DNA of 64,000 nt from DASPNM01 sp035626515 (lineage in GTDB: Bacteria; Bacteroidota; Bacteroidia; Chitinophagales; Chitinophagaceae): the NCBI GenBank assembly GCA_035626515.1, contig DASPNM010000007.1, positions 29,707-93,706 of the forward strand, written 5' to 3'. A program made the translations under genes and the position numbers. Below the pieces are notes generated by a model that did no database searches, was not told the origin of the DNA, and saw only the letters and a program-made list of their open reading frames with translations. This document shows positions 1 through 8,736 of this stretch, piece after piece. Positions within the stretch are counted from its first letter, which is position 1. Every line of letters starts with the position of its first letter.

Positions 1-1
1 C

Positions 2-433
2 AGGAAAATACTTGGAAGAAGCGATTTCGAATTTGCAGTGAACCGCGACTTCCGCCGCGTGATCCGGCATTGCCGGCATATCCCGAGGGCGGGGCAAACA
101 GGTACCTGGATCACTCCGGAAATGGAGGCTGCCTACCTGCGCATGCACGAGCTTGGCTACGCGCACAGCGCCGAAACCTGGAAACTGGGCAAGCTTGTCG
201 GCGGCCTTTACGGCATCCGGCTCGGCAAAGTTTTTTTCGGTGAAAGCATGTTCAGCCTCATCAGCAACGGATCCAGGATAGCAATGATCCGTTATGTGGA
301 GCAACTTCGGACGGAAGGCGTGGAACTAATCGACTGCCAGGTGTACACTCCCTACGTCGAAAGCTTTGGTGCCCGCATGATTCGGCGTGCGGAATTCCTC
401 CGGCTTCTTGCGCGCCTGATACCGGGAAGCTGA
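2..433 (+). CDS. aat: leucyl/phenylalanyl-tRNA--protein transferase, 3' part
   Basis: The reading frame is open from base 2, so the 5' end of the gene lies outside the window. The visible 143 residues carry the Aat core: GTWIT, then AYLRMHELGYAHSAETW, LVGGLYGI and FFGESMFS, and LIDCQ near the end. The enzyme moves Leu or Phe from charged tRNA to the N-terminal Lys/Arg of target proteins, marking them for ClpAP degradation by the N-end rule. The protein ends soon after the last conserved block, as is usual for the family. The gene converges on the esterase gene, with only 7 bases between the stop codons. The family assignment is secure; the start and N-terminal domain cannot be seen. Confidence 0.93.
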   Translation, partial: RKILGRSDFEFAVNRDFRRVIRHCRHIPRAGQTGTWITPEMEAAYLRMHELGYAHSAETWKLGKLVGGLYGIRLGKVFFGESMFSLISNGSRIAMIRYVEQLRTEGVELIDCQVYTPYVESFGARMIRRAEFLRLLARLIPGS

Positions 434-440
434 ATTTTTC

Positions 441-1172
441 TTAGAATCGAGTTCCGAGGTAATGCGGCAACATGGCCCGCCAGGTATTCCAGTCGTGCGG
501 CCATTCCGGTCCCCATACGTCGAGCTCGTACCAGATCCCCTTGTCATAAAGAATCCGGGCAAACTTCCCGCTTGCCGCAGGGTCTTCGTAAGACCCGCTT
601 CCTGTAAGAATATGAATATGCCGGCTGCTGCGGATCCGTTCGAGGATTTTGTGGTCTTCTAAATTGCTCATGAAATGAATGGGGCTGTTGAAATAAACAT
701 CGTCGTCAAAATATCCACGGGTATATTCCGTCAGATCATACACGCCGCTCATGGCCAGCACACCGTTGATCAAATCGGGGCGCTTCAGAAACAGGTTCAT
801 GCTGTGCAGGGCACCGAACGAAGCACCGCAGGTGATGATCGGCGTCTCCGCGCTCGTAGCCGTTCGTATGAAAGGTACCACCTCGTCAAACACATAACTG
901 TTCCACTGCCGGTGGCGAACCGATTTTTGCCTCGGATCTGTCTGCTCGTTCAGCCAGCTTTCGTTGTTGATGCTGTCGATTGAAAAAACCTTCACCTTCC
1001 CATCGTCGACGAAAGCTGCGATCTGGTCCAGCAGCTGAAATCGCTCATACTCGAGATAGTCAGCCGCAGCGGTCGGAATGAGCAACAGGGCAAACCCATA
1101 ATCGCCGTAAGTTGCAATGGGCATTTCCTTGTTGAGGGAGGGACTCCACCAGGACCTGAGCTCTCTTTTCAT
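441..1172 (-). CDS. alpha/beta-hydrolase esterase (COG4947-like)
   Basis: A 243-residue protein without signal peptide. It has a nucleophile elbow G-A-S-F-G with Ser118, and a late His in the motif EWPHDWNTWR, which would complete the Ser-His-Asp triad. The fold resembles the esterase D / PHB depolymerase-like hydrolases, and the WPHDW tail is typical of the cytoplasmic COG4947 esterases. The substrate is not known. The gene is transcribed alone toward aat. Its ATG at 1172 directly precedes the region that drives the receiver gene on the other strand. Function as a serine esterase is well supported; physiological role is open. Confidence 0.8.
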   Translation of the reverse strand: MKRELRSWWSPSLNKEMPIATYGDYGFALLLIPTAAADYLEYERFQLLDQIAAFVDDGKVKVFSIDSINNESWLNEQTDPRQKSVRHRQWNSYVFDEVVPFIRTATSAETPIITCGASFGALHSMNLFLKRPDLINGVLAMSGVYDLTEYTRGYFDDDVYFNSPIHFMSNLEDHKILERIRSSRHIHILTGSGSYEDPAASGKFARILYDKGIWYELDVWGPEWPHDWNTWRAMLPHYLGTRF

Positions 1173-1306
1173 TCGCCACGAAAATACTGGTTAATCCCTT
1201 GCTCGGTGGAATCGGGGTGGATAACCTGCGAGTAGTTTTACTCGCACTTTTCCGTATTTTTACTAACTTACCGACCGTTTACCATGACAAACCAAAACCA
1301 ATCCGA

Positions 1307-1735
1307 ATGCCGGAAAAAAAGATCCGGATCCTGATCGTGGATCACCACCGGCCGATTCGGGAATCCTGGAAATTATTGCTGGAAAGCAGTCCCCGATTTG
1401 AGGTGGTTGCCCTTTGTGCCGACGCGCGATCTGCGGTAAACGAAGTGGAAGAGCACCGGCCGGATATCGTTCTCATGGATATCAATATTGACGCTCTCGA
1501 TGGACTCGCCGCCACAAGAGAGCTCCTGAAGCGCGATCCGCGCATACGTGTGATCGGCATCTCGGTCAACAATCAACCCACGTATGCCCGCCGCATGCTC
1601 GAAGCCGGAGGTCGCGGTTACATCACGAAGACTTCACCGTACGAAGAGATCTGGCACGGAATCCGGGAGATTCATGAAGGACGCATCTACATCTCGGAAG
1701 AGGTCAGAAAGCAAATGAACGAGGCGAACCACTGA
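1307..1735 (+). CDS. stand-alone response regulator receiver (REC) protein
   Basis: 142 residues from the ATG at 1307. The frame is open back to 1199, but that extension has no conserved content. The protein is a single receiver domain: beta-1 ILIVDHH, phospho-acceptor Asp58 in LMDIN, a Ser in place of the switch Thr (VIGIS), and Lys in YITKTS. There is no DNA-binding output domain. The usual acidic pair before the phospho-site (DD or DE) is D-H-H here, so metal binding may be altered. No kinase gene is adjacent, so the partner is unknown. It may act as a phosphotransfer or protein-interaction switch. The domain is certain; its role is not. Confidence 0.85.
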   Translation: MPEKKIRILIVDHHRPIRESWKLLLESSPRFEVVALCADARSAVNEVEEHRPDIVLMDINIDALDGLAATRELLKRDPRIRVIGISVNNQPTYARRMLEAGGRGYITKTSPYEEIWHGIREIHEGRIYISEEVRKQMNEANH

Positions 1736-1763
1736 CAACTCCTTTTGCTCCCGGCAAATGCGG

Positions 1764-1771
1764 TAATTTTG
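1764..1771 (+). promoter_or_regulatory. -7 box TAATTTTG upstream of valS
   Basis: Exact match to the Bacteroidota -7 consensus TAnnTTTG, 33 bases upstream of the valS ATG and just after the end of the receiver gene. A TTTG at 1744-1747 lies 16 bases upstream, closer than the usual 19-21. Confidence 0.55.
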
Positions 1772-1803
1772 CGGGCCTTCGCGCCACGCGCGGGCATGAC
1801 TCC

Positions 1804-4416
1804 ATGACACTGAGCAAGAATTTCGAACACAGGCAGGCTGAAGAAAAATGGTACAGCCACTGGCTTCAAAAAGGTTATTTCCACAGCGAGCCCGATGATC
1901 GCGAGCCTTATACCGTGGTTATTCCTCCTCCGAACGTGACCGGTGTACTTCACATGGGGCATTGCCTGAACAATACGATACAGGACATTCTCGTCCGTCG
2001 CGCCCGGATGAGCGGACGCAACGCCTGCTGGGTACCGGGTACGGATCACGCTTCCATCGCAACCGAAGCCAAAGTGGTGCAGATGCTTCGCGAGAAAGGA
2101 ATACAAAAAGGCACACTGACCCGCGAAGAATTCCTGCGCTATGCCTGGGAATGGAAGGAACAGTACGGGGGGATCATTTTGCAGCAGTTGAAAAAACTGG
2201 GGTGCAGCCTTGACTGGGAACGAACTACGTTCACCATGGATCCCGACTATTACCGTTCGGTTATCTCGGTATTCGTGGACCTTTATGAAAAAGGATACAT
2301 CTACCGGGGGAAACGGATGATCCACTGGGATCCGCGGGCACGCACCGCCCTGAGTGATGAAGAAGTGATATACAAAGAGGTTCAGGGCAAACTCTATTTC
2401 GTGCGCTACCGCATCGAAGGTGACGAAAATGCAACGGTGACGATCGCGACCGTGCGGCCGGAAACAATTCTTGGAGATACAGCGATCTGCGTACATCCCG
2501 CAGACGAGCGGTACAAACACCTGCATGGCCGCTTCGCATTCGTCCCGCTCATCAACCGGCGCATTCCGATCATCGCCGACGAGTATGTATCGATGGAATT
2601 CGGGAGCGGTGCGTTGAAGGTGACACCAGCTCACGACATGAACGATTATCAGCTTGCGCAAAAGCATGGCCTTCCCATAGTGGAAATACTCAACGATGAC
2701 GGGACGCTGAGTGCTGATGCCCGGCTCTATATCGCAGAAGATCGTTTCCAGGCGCGGAAAAAAGTGGTCGAAGATCTGCGCGCGGCCGATCAGCTCGAGA
2801 AAATCGAAGATTACGTCCACCAGGTAGGCTATTCGGAAAGAACGGATGTGGTGGTGGAGCCCAGACTTTCCATGCAATGGTGGGTGCGGATGAAGGAGCT
2901 TGCCGAACCCGCGCTGCAAGCCATGTTGAACGACGAAATTCGCTTTTACCCGCCTAAGTTCAGGAACCTCTACCGGCACTGGATGGAAAACATTCGCGAC
3001 TGGTGCATCAGCCGGCAGCTTTGGTGGGGTCATCGCATTCCTGCCTGGTACGACGAAGCGGGAAATGTTTACGTCGCCCGTTCCCTTGAAGAGCTGCACG
3101 AACAGCGTCCGGAAACCCGCTCCCTCACACTGATGCAGGATGAAGACTGCCTCGATACCTGGTTCTCCTCCTGGCTCTGGCCTTTTGAAGTTTTTAAGGG
3201 ATACAGTGACCCGGGGAACAGAAACATACGGTATTACTATCCGACGCACACACTGGTGACGGCGCCGGAGATCATTTTTTTCTGGGTGGCGCGGATGATC
3301 ATGGCGGGATTCGAATACACGAAGAAAAAGCCGTTCCGCGAAGTTTACTTTACGGGCATCGTGCGCGACGAAATCGGGCGCAAAATGAGCAAGCAGCTCG
3401 GCAACTCCCCTGACCTGCTCGAGCTGATCGATCGCTACGGCGCCGACGCCGTGCGGTTCGGGATCATGATCGCTTCCCCCGCCGGCAATGACCTTCTCTT
3501 CGACGTGAAGGAAGAGAGCACGCTGAAGCAGGGGAGTTTCTTCAGCAACAAGATCTGGAACGCGCTTCGCCTGGTGAAAAGCTGGGAAAGCCGTATCGCG
3601 GAGGGCGCACCGGCCAATTCGTTCCCGGCGGAATGGTTCGAAAACCGGCTCAGCGAGGTTCGCACAGAGCTCGACAGCCAATTCGGAGAATTCCGGCTCA
3701 GCGAGGCATTGAAAACAATTTATTCGCTCATCTGGGACGATTTCTGTTCCTGGTACCTCGAATGGATCAAGCCGGCGCCCCAGCAGGGCGTGAGCAGGGA
3801 ACAATACGCCCAAACACTTGCCTTTTTCGAAATATTGATGCAATTACTCCATCCTTTCATGCCTTTTGTCACGGAAGAAGTGTATCACCACCTGCGCGAC
3901 CGCGCCGATGACATCACAGTCAGTTGCCCGCCATCGCCGCCCAGGAAGAACGAAGAGATACTGCGCAGCGGAGACTTGCTCAAGCAGATCATCACGGCGA
4001 TCCGGGATGCGCGCAACCGTCATCAGCTTCGTCCCCGTGACAGCATTCGGCTGCATGTTCAGACCTCTGACAGGGAACGCTACTCCGGATTCGTTGAGGT
4101 GCTTTCCAGGCAAGTGAATGCGACGGAAATTATTTTCACCAGCAGCGTCGTTCCGGGTTCGATCGCGGTGGTGGTGGACAGGGAAAAGTTTTTCATAGAA
4201 GCGGCGCGTGAAATTGATCCTTCGGCTCAGAAAGAGGAGCTTCAAAAAGATCTAAACTACCTGCGGGGATTTCTTGCATCGGTGGAAAAAAAACTGGGGA
4301 ACGAGCGTTTTGTACAGAACGCGAAGCCGGAAGTGATCGCCAGCGAAAGAAAGAAGAAGGCCGATGCGGAGGCCCGTATCCGCGCGATCGAAGAGAGCCT
4401 CGCAAATCTTCGGTAA
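1804..4416 (+). CDS. valS: valyl-tRNA synthetase
   Basis: An 870-residue class I aminoacyl-tRNA synthetase of normal length. The HIGH-type motif appears as PPPNVTGVLHMGH near residue 40, the editing (CP1) domain has the expected GTDHASIATE and TVRPET blocks, and the KMSKS loop reads GRKMSKQLGNSPD near residue 525. A tRNA anticodon-binding domain follows, and the C-terminus is a charged coiled-coil (EKKLGNERF through RIRAIEESL), as in bacterial ValRS. It charges tRNA-Val and edits mischarged Thr. The stop is 3 bases from the stop of the convergent envelope gene. A long antisense frame across this gene is a shadow. Confidence 0.98.
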   Translation: MTLSKNFEHRQAEEKWYSHWLQKGYFHSEPDDREPYTVVIPPPNVTGVLHMGHCLNNTIQDILVRRARMSGRNACWVPGTDHASIATEAKVVQMLREKGIQKGTLTREEFLRYAWEWKEQYGGIILQQLKKLGCSLDWERTTFTMDPDYYRSVISVFVDLYEKGYIYRGKRMIHWDPRARTALSDEEVIYKEVQGKLYFVRYRIEGDENATVTIATVRPETILGDTAICVHPADERYKHLHGRFAFVPLINRRIPIIADEYVSMEFGSGALKVTPAHDMNDYQLAQKHGLPIVEILNDDGTLSADARLYIAEDRFQARKKVVEDLRAADQLEKIEDYVHQVGYSERTDVVVEPRLSMQWWVRMKELAEPALQAMLNDEIRFYPPKFRNLYRHWMENIRDWCISRQLWWGHRIPAWYDEAGNVYVARSLEELHEQRPETRSLTLMQDEDCLDTWFSSWLWPFEVFKGYSDPGNRNIRYYYPTHTLVTAPEIIFFWVARMIMAGFEYTKKKPFREVYFTGIVRDEIGRKMSKQLGNSPDLLELIDRYGADAVRFGIMIASPAGNDLLFDVKEESTLKQGSFFSNKIWNALRLVKSWESRIAEGAPANSFPAEWFENRLSEVRTELDSQFGEFRLSEALKTIYSLIWDDFCSWYLEWIKPAPQQGVSREQYAQTLAFFEILMQLLHPFMPFVTEEVYHHLRDRADDITVSCPPSPPRKNEEILRSGDLLKQIITAIRDARNRHQLRPRDSIRLHVQTSDRERYSGFVEVLSRQVNATEIIFTSSVVPGSIAVVVDREKFFIEAAREIDPSAQKEELQKDLNYLRGFLASVEKKLGNERFVQNAKPEVIASERKKKADAEARIRAIEESLANLR

Positions 4417-4419
4417 ATC

Positions 4420-7215
4420 TCAGCGCGGAATGATGCTCACCGGCAACACCAGCTCGACGACGGTGCCTTTTGCGCCATTGAACTGGTCGGGGTCCAGGAG
4501 GCGACTTACGCGAACCCCGATGCTCAGCGGGTACTGGTTCCACCATTTCGTGTCGGCAAAAAGTTCAACTCCCGCCGAACGCTGCGGACGTGTGATGCGC
4601 TTGTCGCGGGAATACACGAGCGTGTGATCGTAGAACAGATTGCCGCGCAACCTCAGAAAATAAAGGAGGTTTGCGAATCCCCAGTCGGGATAAAGCAGCG
4701 GGAAATGATAATTCCCCGACATTCGCCACATTCTTGAGAAATAGCGGCCCGTATACCCGCGGGAATAACCGAAGCGGTTTGAAAAAATAACCTGTCCCAG
4801 TGTGTCGCGCTCCTGGAAGGCCCCCGTAAGCACCAGGCTGTGCGTAGACGCAATGCCGGGTAAGTACACATGAGCAGATCCCACAAATTGAAATCCCTCG
4901 AACCGGGTAACGGGGTAACGCTGCTGCACGGAAATGCCATATCCCAGTTTAGGATAAATATGCTGGACGGCCGCCTGTGCCTGCTCGCTCCAGGAAAGAA
5001 AATGATAGAGGTAGCTGAAGCTTTCGTTTCCCAATGAATCGTGGAAAAATCCCTTGTTGAATTGATTTCTCAGCACGTAATTGGTGCCGGCGCTGAAACT
5101 GCGGAAGCTCTTTCCCCTGCTGAATGAAAGCGGGATGCGGATCCCGGCGTAACTGTCCAGCTGATCCCAGTGACGCACGCGGTTTCCTGTTTCCTCCTCC
5201 CGGTCGAATGTATACTCGGAGCCGACGTACAAATGGGGAAACAGTCCTCCATAAACTACATTTCCCCCAATCGCGCTCGTCTTTTCGTCCTGGTGATACA
5301 GATAGTAGATCTCCGTCTGAAATGTATTCAGGATGTTCTCGCCATAAATGGAAAAACTAAAAATCGGATCGGAATAATAAGGCCGCCAGCTGTGGAAATT
5401 GAAAAGACCAGTGCTTTTGCGGTACGGGGCGACCACATCATTACGTCGCGGGAGCGTTGCCAGCGCAACAGAAAGGCTGTCTCCGCTGACGCGAAACTTT
5501 ACGGCCATTGTTTCTATTTCTTCGACGGGGACTTCTTCCCATAAAAGTTCACTGATCGTTTTCTTTTTTAGCTGGTAGCCTTCCGCAGTGAATGCCGACC
5601 AGGTGATCTGTCCTTGCGAAGCGTTTACGAAATAATTTCCCAGCGGCCCCCGGCTCAGCCGGAAAACACTCCGGTCGTGGATCCGGAGGGCGAACAAATC
5701 GTCATTGCCACCAAAGGAAGCAGTAAAATAAACCACACCGCTGTCGACAGAAGGATTTCCGATCACATGAAAAGCCGGCGGCGTGAGGCGCACCAGGCTG
5801 GCGAAACGCAGGTCGGAAAGTGCCAGCGCCATTCTTCCGTCCTTTAGCCGAACGGCTGTGACAAGGGTGCTGTCGTCGACGAATTTCGGATCGGTGAAGA
5901 GCATGATTTCGCTCGAACCGATACGATTGACAATTTTTCCGTCCGCCGCATCCAGGATATGAATTTCGCTTTTTCCTGCAGGGCTTACCTGAACGGCCGC
6001 GACCATCGAAGCGTCGGGAGAAAGATCAGGCGAAAAGTAGCGCGTGCGGGATGTCAGCTTCCGTTCGCTGCCGGTACCCAGGTTGATCATTTTTATTACC
6101 GACCAGTCGTGCCAACCCCAGCGCGGGTGGCTTTCATACGCGGCATAAGCGATCCATCCGTTTCGGTAACTGAAATGTTCGTCGAGCGAGATATCGCGCA
6201 CCCGGATCCGCCGTTCCCCGCTGCTGTCACGGAGGTAGAACGCCGGCCGGTGCCGGTGACTGTTTTTCTGGTACACAATGCCGTTGCCGGTTGCGCGGTG
6301 CGGAAAATAATAGCTGGTGACATAGTCGCGCTGTACCGGCAGCAGAAACGATTCTGCGCTGTCGGACCCTGTTACTGATTCCTGGTAATGCGCAAGGGCC
6401 TGTTCGCGGAATGTCTTGAAATCAATTCTCGCGTGCCGCCGGACCGCTTTCTGGAAAGGATAGAACAATCCTTTGAACGCGCTGGCGTCTGCAGTTACGT
6501 TCCTCCAGAATTCCGGGCCGTAGCGGCTGTTTCCATAATTGACGAGCAGGTACCCGAGGTAATAATGGTTCGGAACATAGTCTTTCAGCGATCCGTTGCG
6601 CAACTTCATCCAGGAATAATCTTTGCCCGCCCTCCACAGTGCCGGATACGCATTCAAAAAAAGCGGCAGCCGTCCGCGTCCCTGCACGGAGAGCGAAGTT
6701 TCGAGCTGCACCGCGTCCCCTTCATAAAACCAGTCCGGCACAGCGGCGTTAATGGCCAGCGCATAACCTTCTTCGCCAAACAGGTAGTACATTAACCGGC
6801 TAAGGCCGCGGTTGAAATTGTTGAATTGCTGCACGTGGCGGTACTCATGCACCGCCAGCAAATCCGCCCAGGGCAGGCTGCCTTCGTCGAAATTGCCAAG
6901 GAAAGGCGTGAGAAAAAATTCGCTGCGGTACGGACCCAGCCCGACATACCCGTTCGGGATTGTGGTTTGATTTTGCAGGACGATATTGATTTTCCGGAGC
7001 CGTTCTCCCAGTGAAAATGGTTGACGCGAAGCCAGGTAATGCGCGATAGAGGAAACGCGCTGCGCCGTACTGTCGAGACCCTCGGGGTAAATAACGCGTA
7101 CGGAATCCGAATTGATCTGTTTCCAGCGAAAGCGGGGCGGATGCCCTCCAAATTCCTGCCCGAAAATTAGCCCGCTCAGCAGGCTGAGGATGCAGCCCGC
7201 GACCAGTTTCTTCAT
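4420..7215 (-). CDS. large envelope protein: HEXXH peptidase-like domain, propeller and outer-membrane barrel
   Basis: 931 residues with a Sec signal peptide (residues 1-19, ending FGQ). An N-terminal gluzincin-like domain has His123-Glu-Tyr-Arg-His127 and a downstream WFYEGDA with Glu165 as the likely third zinc ligand. The middle part (roughly 290-560) has repeated strand motifs such as FSPDLSPDASMVAAV and EIHILDAADG, typical of TolB/WD40-like propellers. The last ~330 residues alternate aromatic and polar residues as in an outer-membrane beta-barrel. The C-terminus is IIPR rather than a terminal Phe. A surface or periplasmic protease anchored by its own barrel is plausible, but no substrate can be named. 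A near-match -7 box (TATCTTTC, 7220-7227) precedes the ATG. Confidence 0.75.
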   Translation of the reverse strand: MKKLVAGCILSLLSGLIFGQEFGGHPPRFRWKQINSDSVRVIYPEGLDSTAQRVSSIAHYLASRQPFSLGERLRKINIVLQNQTTIPNGYVGLGPYRSEFFLTPFLGNFDEGSLPWADLLAVHEYRHVQQFNNFNRGLSRLMYYLFGEEGYALAINAAVPDWFYEGDAVQLETSLSVQGRGRLPLFLNAYPALWRAGKDYSWMKLRNGSLKDYVPNHYYLGYLLVNYGNSRYGPEFWRNVTADASAFKGLFYPFQKAVRRHARIDFKTFREQALAHYQESVTGSDSAESFLLPVQRDYVTSYYFPHRATGNGIVYQKNSHRHRPAFYLRDSSGERRIRVRDISLDEHFSYRNGWIAYAAYESHPRWGWHDWSVIKMINLGTGSERKLTSRTRYFSPDLSPDASMVAAVQVSPAGKSEIHILDAADGKIVNRIGSSEIMLFTDPKFVDDSTLVTAVRLKDGRMALALSDLRFASLVRLTPPAFHVIGNPSVDSGVVYFTASFGGNDDLFALRIHDRSVFRLSRGPLGNYFVNASQGQITWSAFTAEGYQLKKKTISELLWEEVPVEEIETMAVKFRVSGDSLSVALATLPRRNDVVAPYRKSTGLFNFHSWRPYYSDPIFSFSIYGENILNTFQTEIYYLYHQDEKTSAIGGNVVYGGLFPHLYVGSEYTFDREEETGNRVRHWDQLDSYAGIRIPLSFSRGKSFRSFSAGTNYVLRNQFNKGFFHDSLGNESFSYLYHFLSWSEQAQAAVQHIYPKLGYGISVQQRYPVTRFEGFQFVGSAHVYLPGIASTHSLVLTGAFQERDTLGQVIFSNRFGYSRGYTGRYFSRMWRMSGNYHFPLLYPDWGFANLLYFLRLRGNLFYDHTLVYSRDKRITRPQRSAGVELFADTKWWNQYPLSIGVRVSRLLDPDQFNGAKGTVVELVLPVSIIPR

Positions 7216-7255
7216 GAACGAAAGATACGGAGGAAAGGCTGTTGGGAGTTCGGTT

Positions 7256-7263
7256 TATCTTTG
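7256..7263 (+). promoter_or_regulatory. -7 box TATCTTTG directly before msrC
   Basis: Exact TAnnTTTG, ending 4 bases before the ATG at 7268. Transcription starting about 5-7 bases downstream would give a nearly or fully leaderless mRNA. It rules out starting translation at the upstream in-frame codon at 7112. Confidence 0.7.
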
Positions 7264-7267
7264 TAGC

Positions 7268-7744
7268 ATGGCGGAGGATCTTAGCATTGTCAGTGGCACG
7301 CGCGCCGAACAATACGAGTCACTCATTCCGCAGTTGCGCGCTCTTCTCGACGGAGAACCGGACCTGGTTGCCAATCTCGCCAACGTAGCGGCAGCGCTGA
7401 AAGAGCAGTTTGGCTGGCTGTGGGTTGGATTTTATATAGTGAAAAACGAGGAGCTCGTGCTCGGTCCATTCCAGGGGCCCGTGGCGTGCACGCGCATCCG
7501 CAAGGGAAAAGGTGTTTGCGGCTCCAGTTGGGAACGCGGTGAAACGATCGTGGTCAAGGACGTCGAAAAATTTCCGGGACACATTGCATGCAGCAACCTC
7601 TCGCGTTCCGAGATCGTGGTACCCGTGAAACGCCAGGACCGTGTTGTGGCCGTACTGGACGCCGATAGCTCGGATTACGGCAGCTTCAGCGAGACCGACC
7701 GGCATTATCTCGAAAAGATAGCAGATCTTATCCCGGGTTTCTGA
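7268..7744 (+). CDS. msrC: free methionine-(R)-sulfoxide reductase (GAF domain)
   Basis: A 158-residue single GAF domain. It reduces free methionine-R-sulfoxide in the cytoplasm with thioredoxin as electron donor. The three family cysteines are all present: Cys74 in ACTRI, Cys84 in GVCG and Cys108 in HIACS. The blocks WVGFY, LGPFQG and SEIVVPV also match. The start at 7268 follows a promoter box at 7256-7263, whereas the frame's longer form would begin inside the divergent envelope gene. The acylphosphatase gene follows after 5 bases, so the two are probably co-transcribed as a small repair pair. Confidence 0.92.
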   Translation: MAEDLSIVSGTRAEQYESLIPQLRALLDGEPDLVANLANVAAALKEQFGWLWVGFYIVKNEELVLGPFQGPVACTRIRKGKGVCGSSWERGETIVVKDVEKFPGHIACSNLSRSEIVVPVKRQDRVVAVLDADSSDYGSFSETDRHYLEKIADLIPGF

Positions 7745-7749
7745 ATTAC

Positions 7750-8019
7750 ATGAAGACCATTGCCATTACGGTCAGAGGACGGGTGCAGGGAGTATTTTTC
7801 CGCCAAAGCACAAAAGAAAAGGCGGACGAGCTGGGGATTACCGGCAGCGTGATGAACGCGCACAATGGAGACGTCCGCATTATTGCCAGCGGCGACGAAA
7901 AAAAATTGTCGCAACTGGTGGAGTGGTGCCGACACGGTCCACCACGCGCCCGTGTTGATACTATCGAAGTGAACGGGGTACCGTTCGAACAGTTTTCCGA
8001 TTTCAGGGTCATAAGATAG
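7750..8019 (+). CDS. acyP: acylphosphatase
   Basis: 89 residues, standard length. The signature GRVQGVFFR includes catalytic Arg18, and GSVMNAHNGDV supplies catalytic Asn36. The enzyme hydrolyses carboxyl-phosphate bonds such as those of acetyl phosphate or 1,3-bisphosphoglycerate. It lies 5 bases downstream of msrC and converges on the small membrane-protein gene, the stop codons being one base apart. Confidence 0.93.
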   Translation: MKTIAITVRGRVQGVFFRQSTKEKADELGITGSVMNAHNGDVRIIASGDEKKLSQLVEWCRHGPPRARVDTIEVNGVPFEQFSDFRVIR

Positions 8020-8020
8020 T

Positions 8021-8383
8021 CTAGTGAGGAGTTACGTGCAGGTACGCGACCACCAGGACCGCAATGTGGCACAGGATCAGCAGGAGTTTACTGAGCAGCC
8101 AGTACTCTTTGTGACGCCGACCCCGCACCCGCCCCCTGTGGAAATGGTGAATGTGCGGGAGCTCCTCGCTCCGGGGCGCCGAAACCCTCTTGCCGTGTTC
8201 TTCGTGGCGCTGCGGCCGCGACACCGGATATTCCCTGTCCTGCTCGTTTGAAGACGGCAGTTCCTGGTGATCGGTGGTTGCATATTCGATGGCGTGTTGG
8301 GATTTGTTTGCGCCCTGGGCGCTTTGATTGGTGATCGTTGACAGGATCACAAGTCCGAAAATTTGAAGGAACAGGCGTCTCAT
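8021..8383 (-). CDS. small His/Arg-rich membrane protein of unknown function
   Basis: 120 residues from the ATG at 8383. A longer frame to 8512 adds residues unlike a signal sequence. The N-terminus looks like a signal peptide (MRRLFLQIFGLVILSTI, cleavage near SAQG). A hydrophilic stretch rich in His, Arg and Glu follows (HIHHFHRGRVRGRRH), then one C-terminal transmembrane helix (LLSKLLLILCHIAVLVVAYL). I recognise no family. The His-rich segment could bind metal, but this is inference. Confidence 0.55.
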   Translation of the reverse strand: MRRLFLQIFGLVILSTITNQSAQGANKSQHAIEYATTDHQELPSSNEQDREYPVSRPQRHEEHGKRVSAPRSEELPHIHHFHRGRVRGRRHKEYWLLSKLLLILCHIAVLVVAYLHVTPH

Positions 8384-8656
8384 AAAAAAAATTTTTACGA
8401 GACAAAACTTGCCCGGAACATGCCCCTGAGTCAAGGTGGGAAATGCGGAAAAAAAAATTGCGGTACAAGTACGGCGAAATGGCGGGATCAATGAGCGTAA
8501 ATACGGTCCCAATGCGGGTGCGTGAAACCTCCCGGTATGCTCGTGAGGCCAGCGTGGAACTACGCATGGGCGATGTTGCGCGAAACCACGCAGAGCTATG
8601 GCAACTGCGTACTACTACGCAATGATGCGCTGAGGCATGCAAATGTTCAAGTTCGT
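8384..8656. promoter_or_regulatory. gene-free region with four ACGCA boxes upstream of the lipoprotein gene
   Basis: No convincing gene lies here. Four related boxes cluster just upstream of the promoter: GAACTACGCAT (8557-8567), ACCACGCAG (8585-8593), ACTGCGTACT (8604-8613, inverted) and ACTACGCAAT (8614-8623). The first 11-mer recurs exactly at 10002-10012, upstream of the histidine kinase. They look like binding sites for a response regulator, possibly the one at 10894. Confidence 0.5.
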
Positions 8657-8687
8657 TTTGAAAGCTCGGCCGGGAAATCTATATTAG
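8657..8687 (+). promoter_or_regulatory. promoter TTTG-N19-TATATTAG
   Basis: TTTG at 8657-8660 and TATATTAG at 8680-8687 are separated by 19 bases, the canonical Bacteroidota -33/-7 spacing with one mismatch in the -7 box. It lies 50 bases before the lipoprotein ATG, directly downstream of the ACGCA boxes. Confidence 0.65.
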
Positions 8688-8736
8688 TAAACAAATGCAT
8701 TGTAAAGTTGCTGGAGCCGTCATTAACCGAAAAACA

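Noticed and set aside
1687..3843. 718-residue open frame on the minus strand
   Set aside because: It is fully antisense to valS, has no domain wording, and is explained by the codon bias of the valS frame. The same applies to the long antisense frames over ftsK (16825-18495) and the TPR gene (53650-54981).
7112..7267. Longer N-terminus for msrC
   Set aside because: It would start inside the divergent envelope gene and run through the -7 box at 7256-7263; the family's N-terminus matches the ATG at 7268.
8443..8625. 60-residue plus-strand frame
   Set aside because: Its sequence has no family features and overlaps the ACGCA box cluster, which better explains the region.
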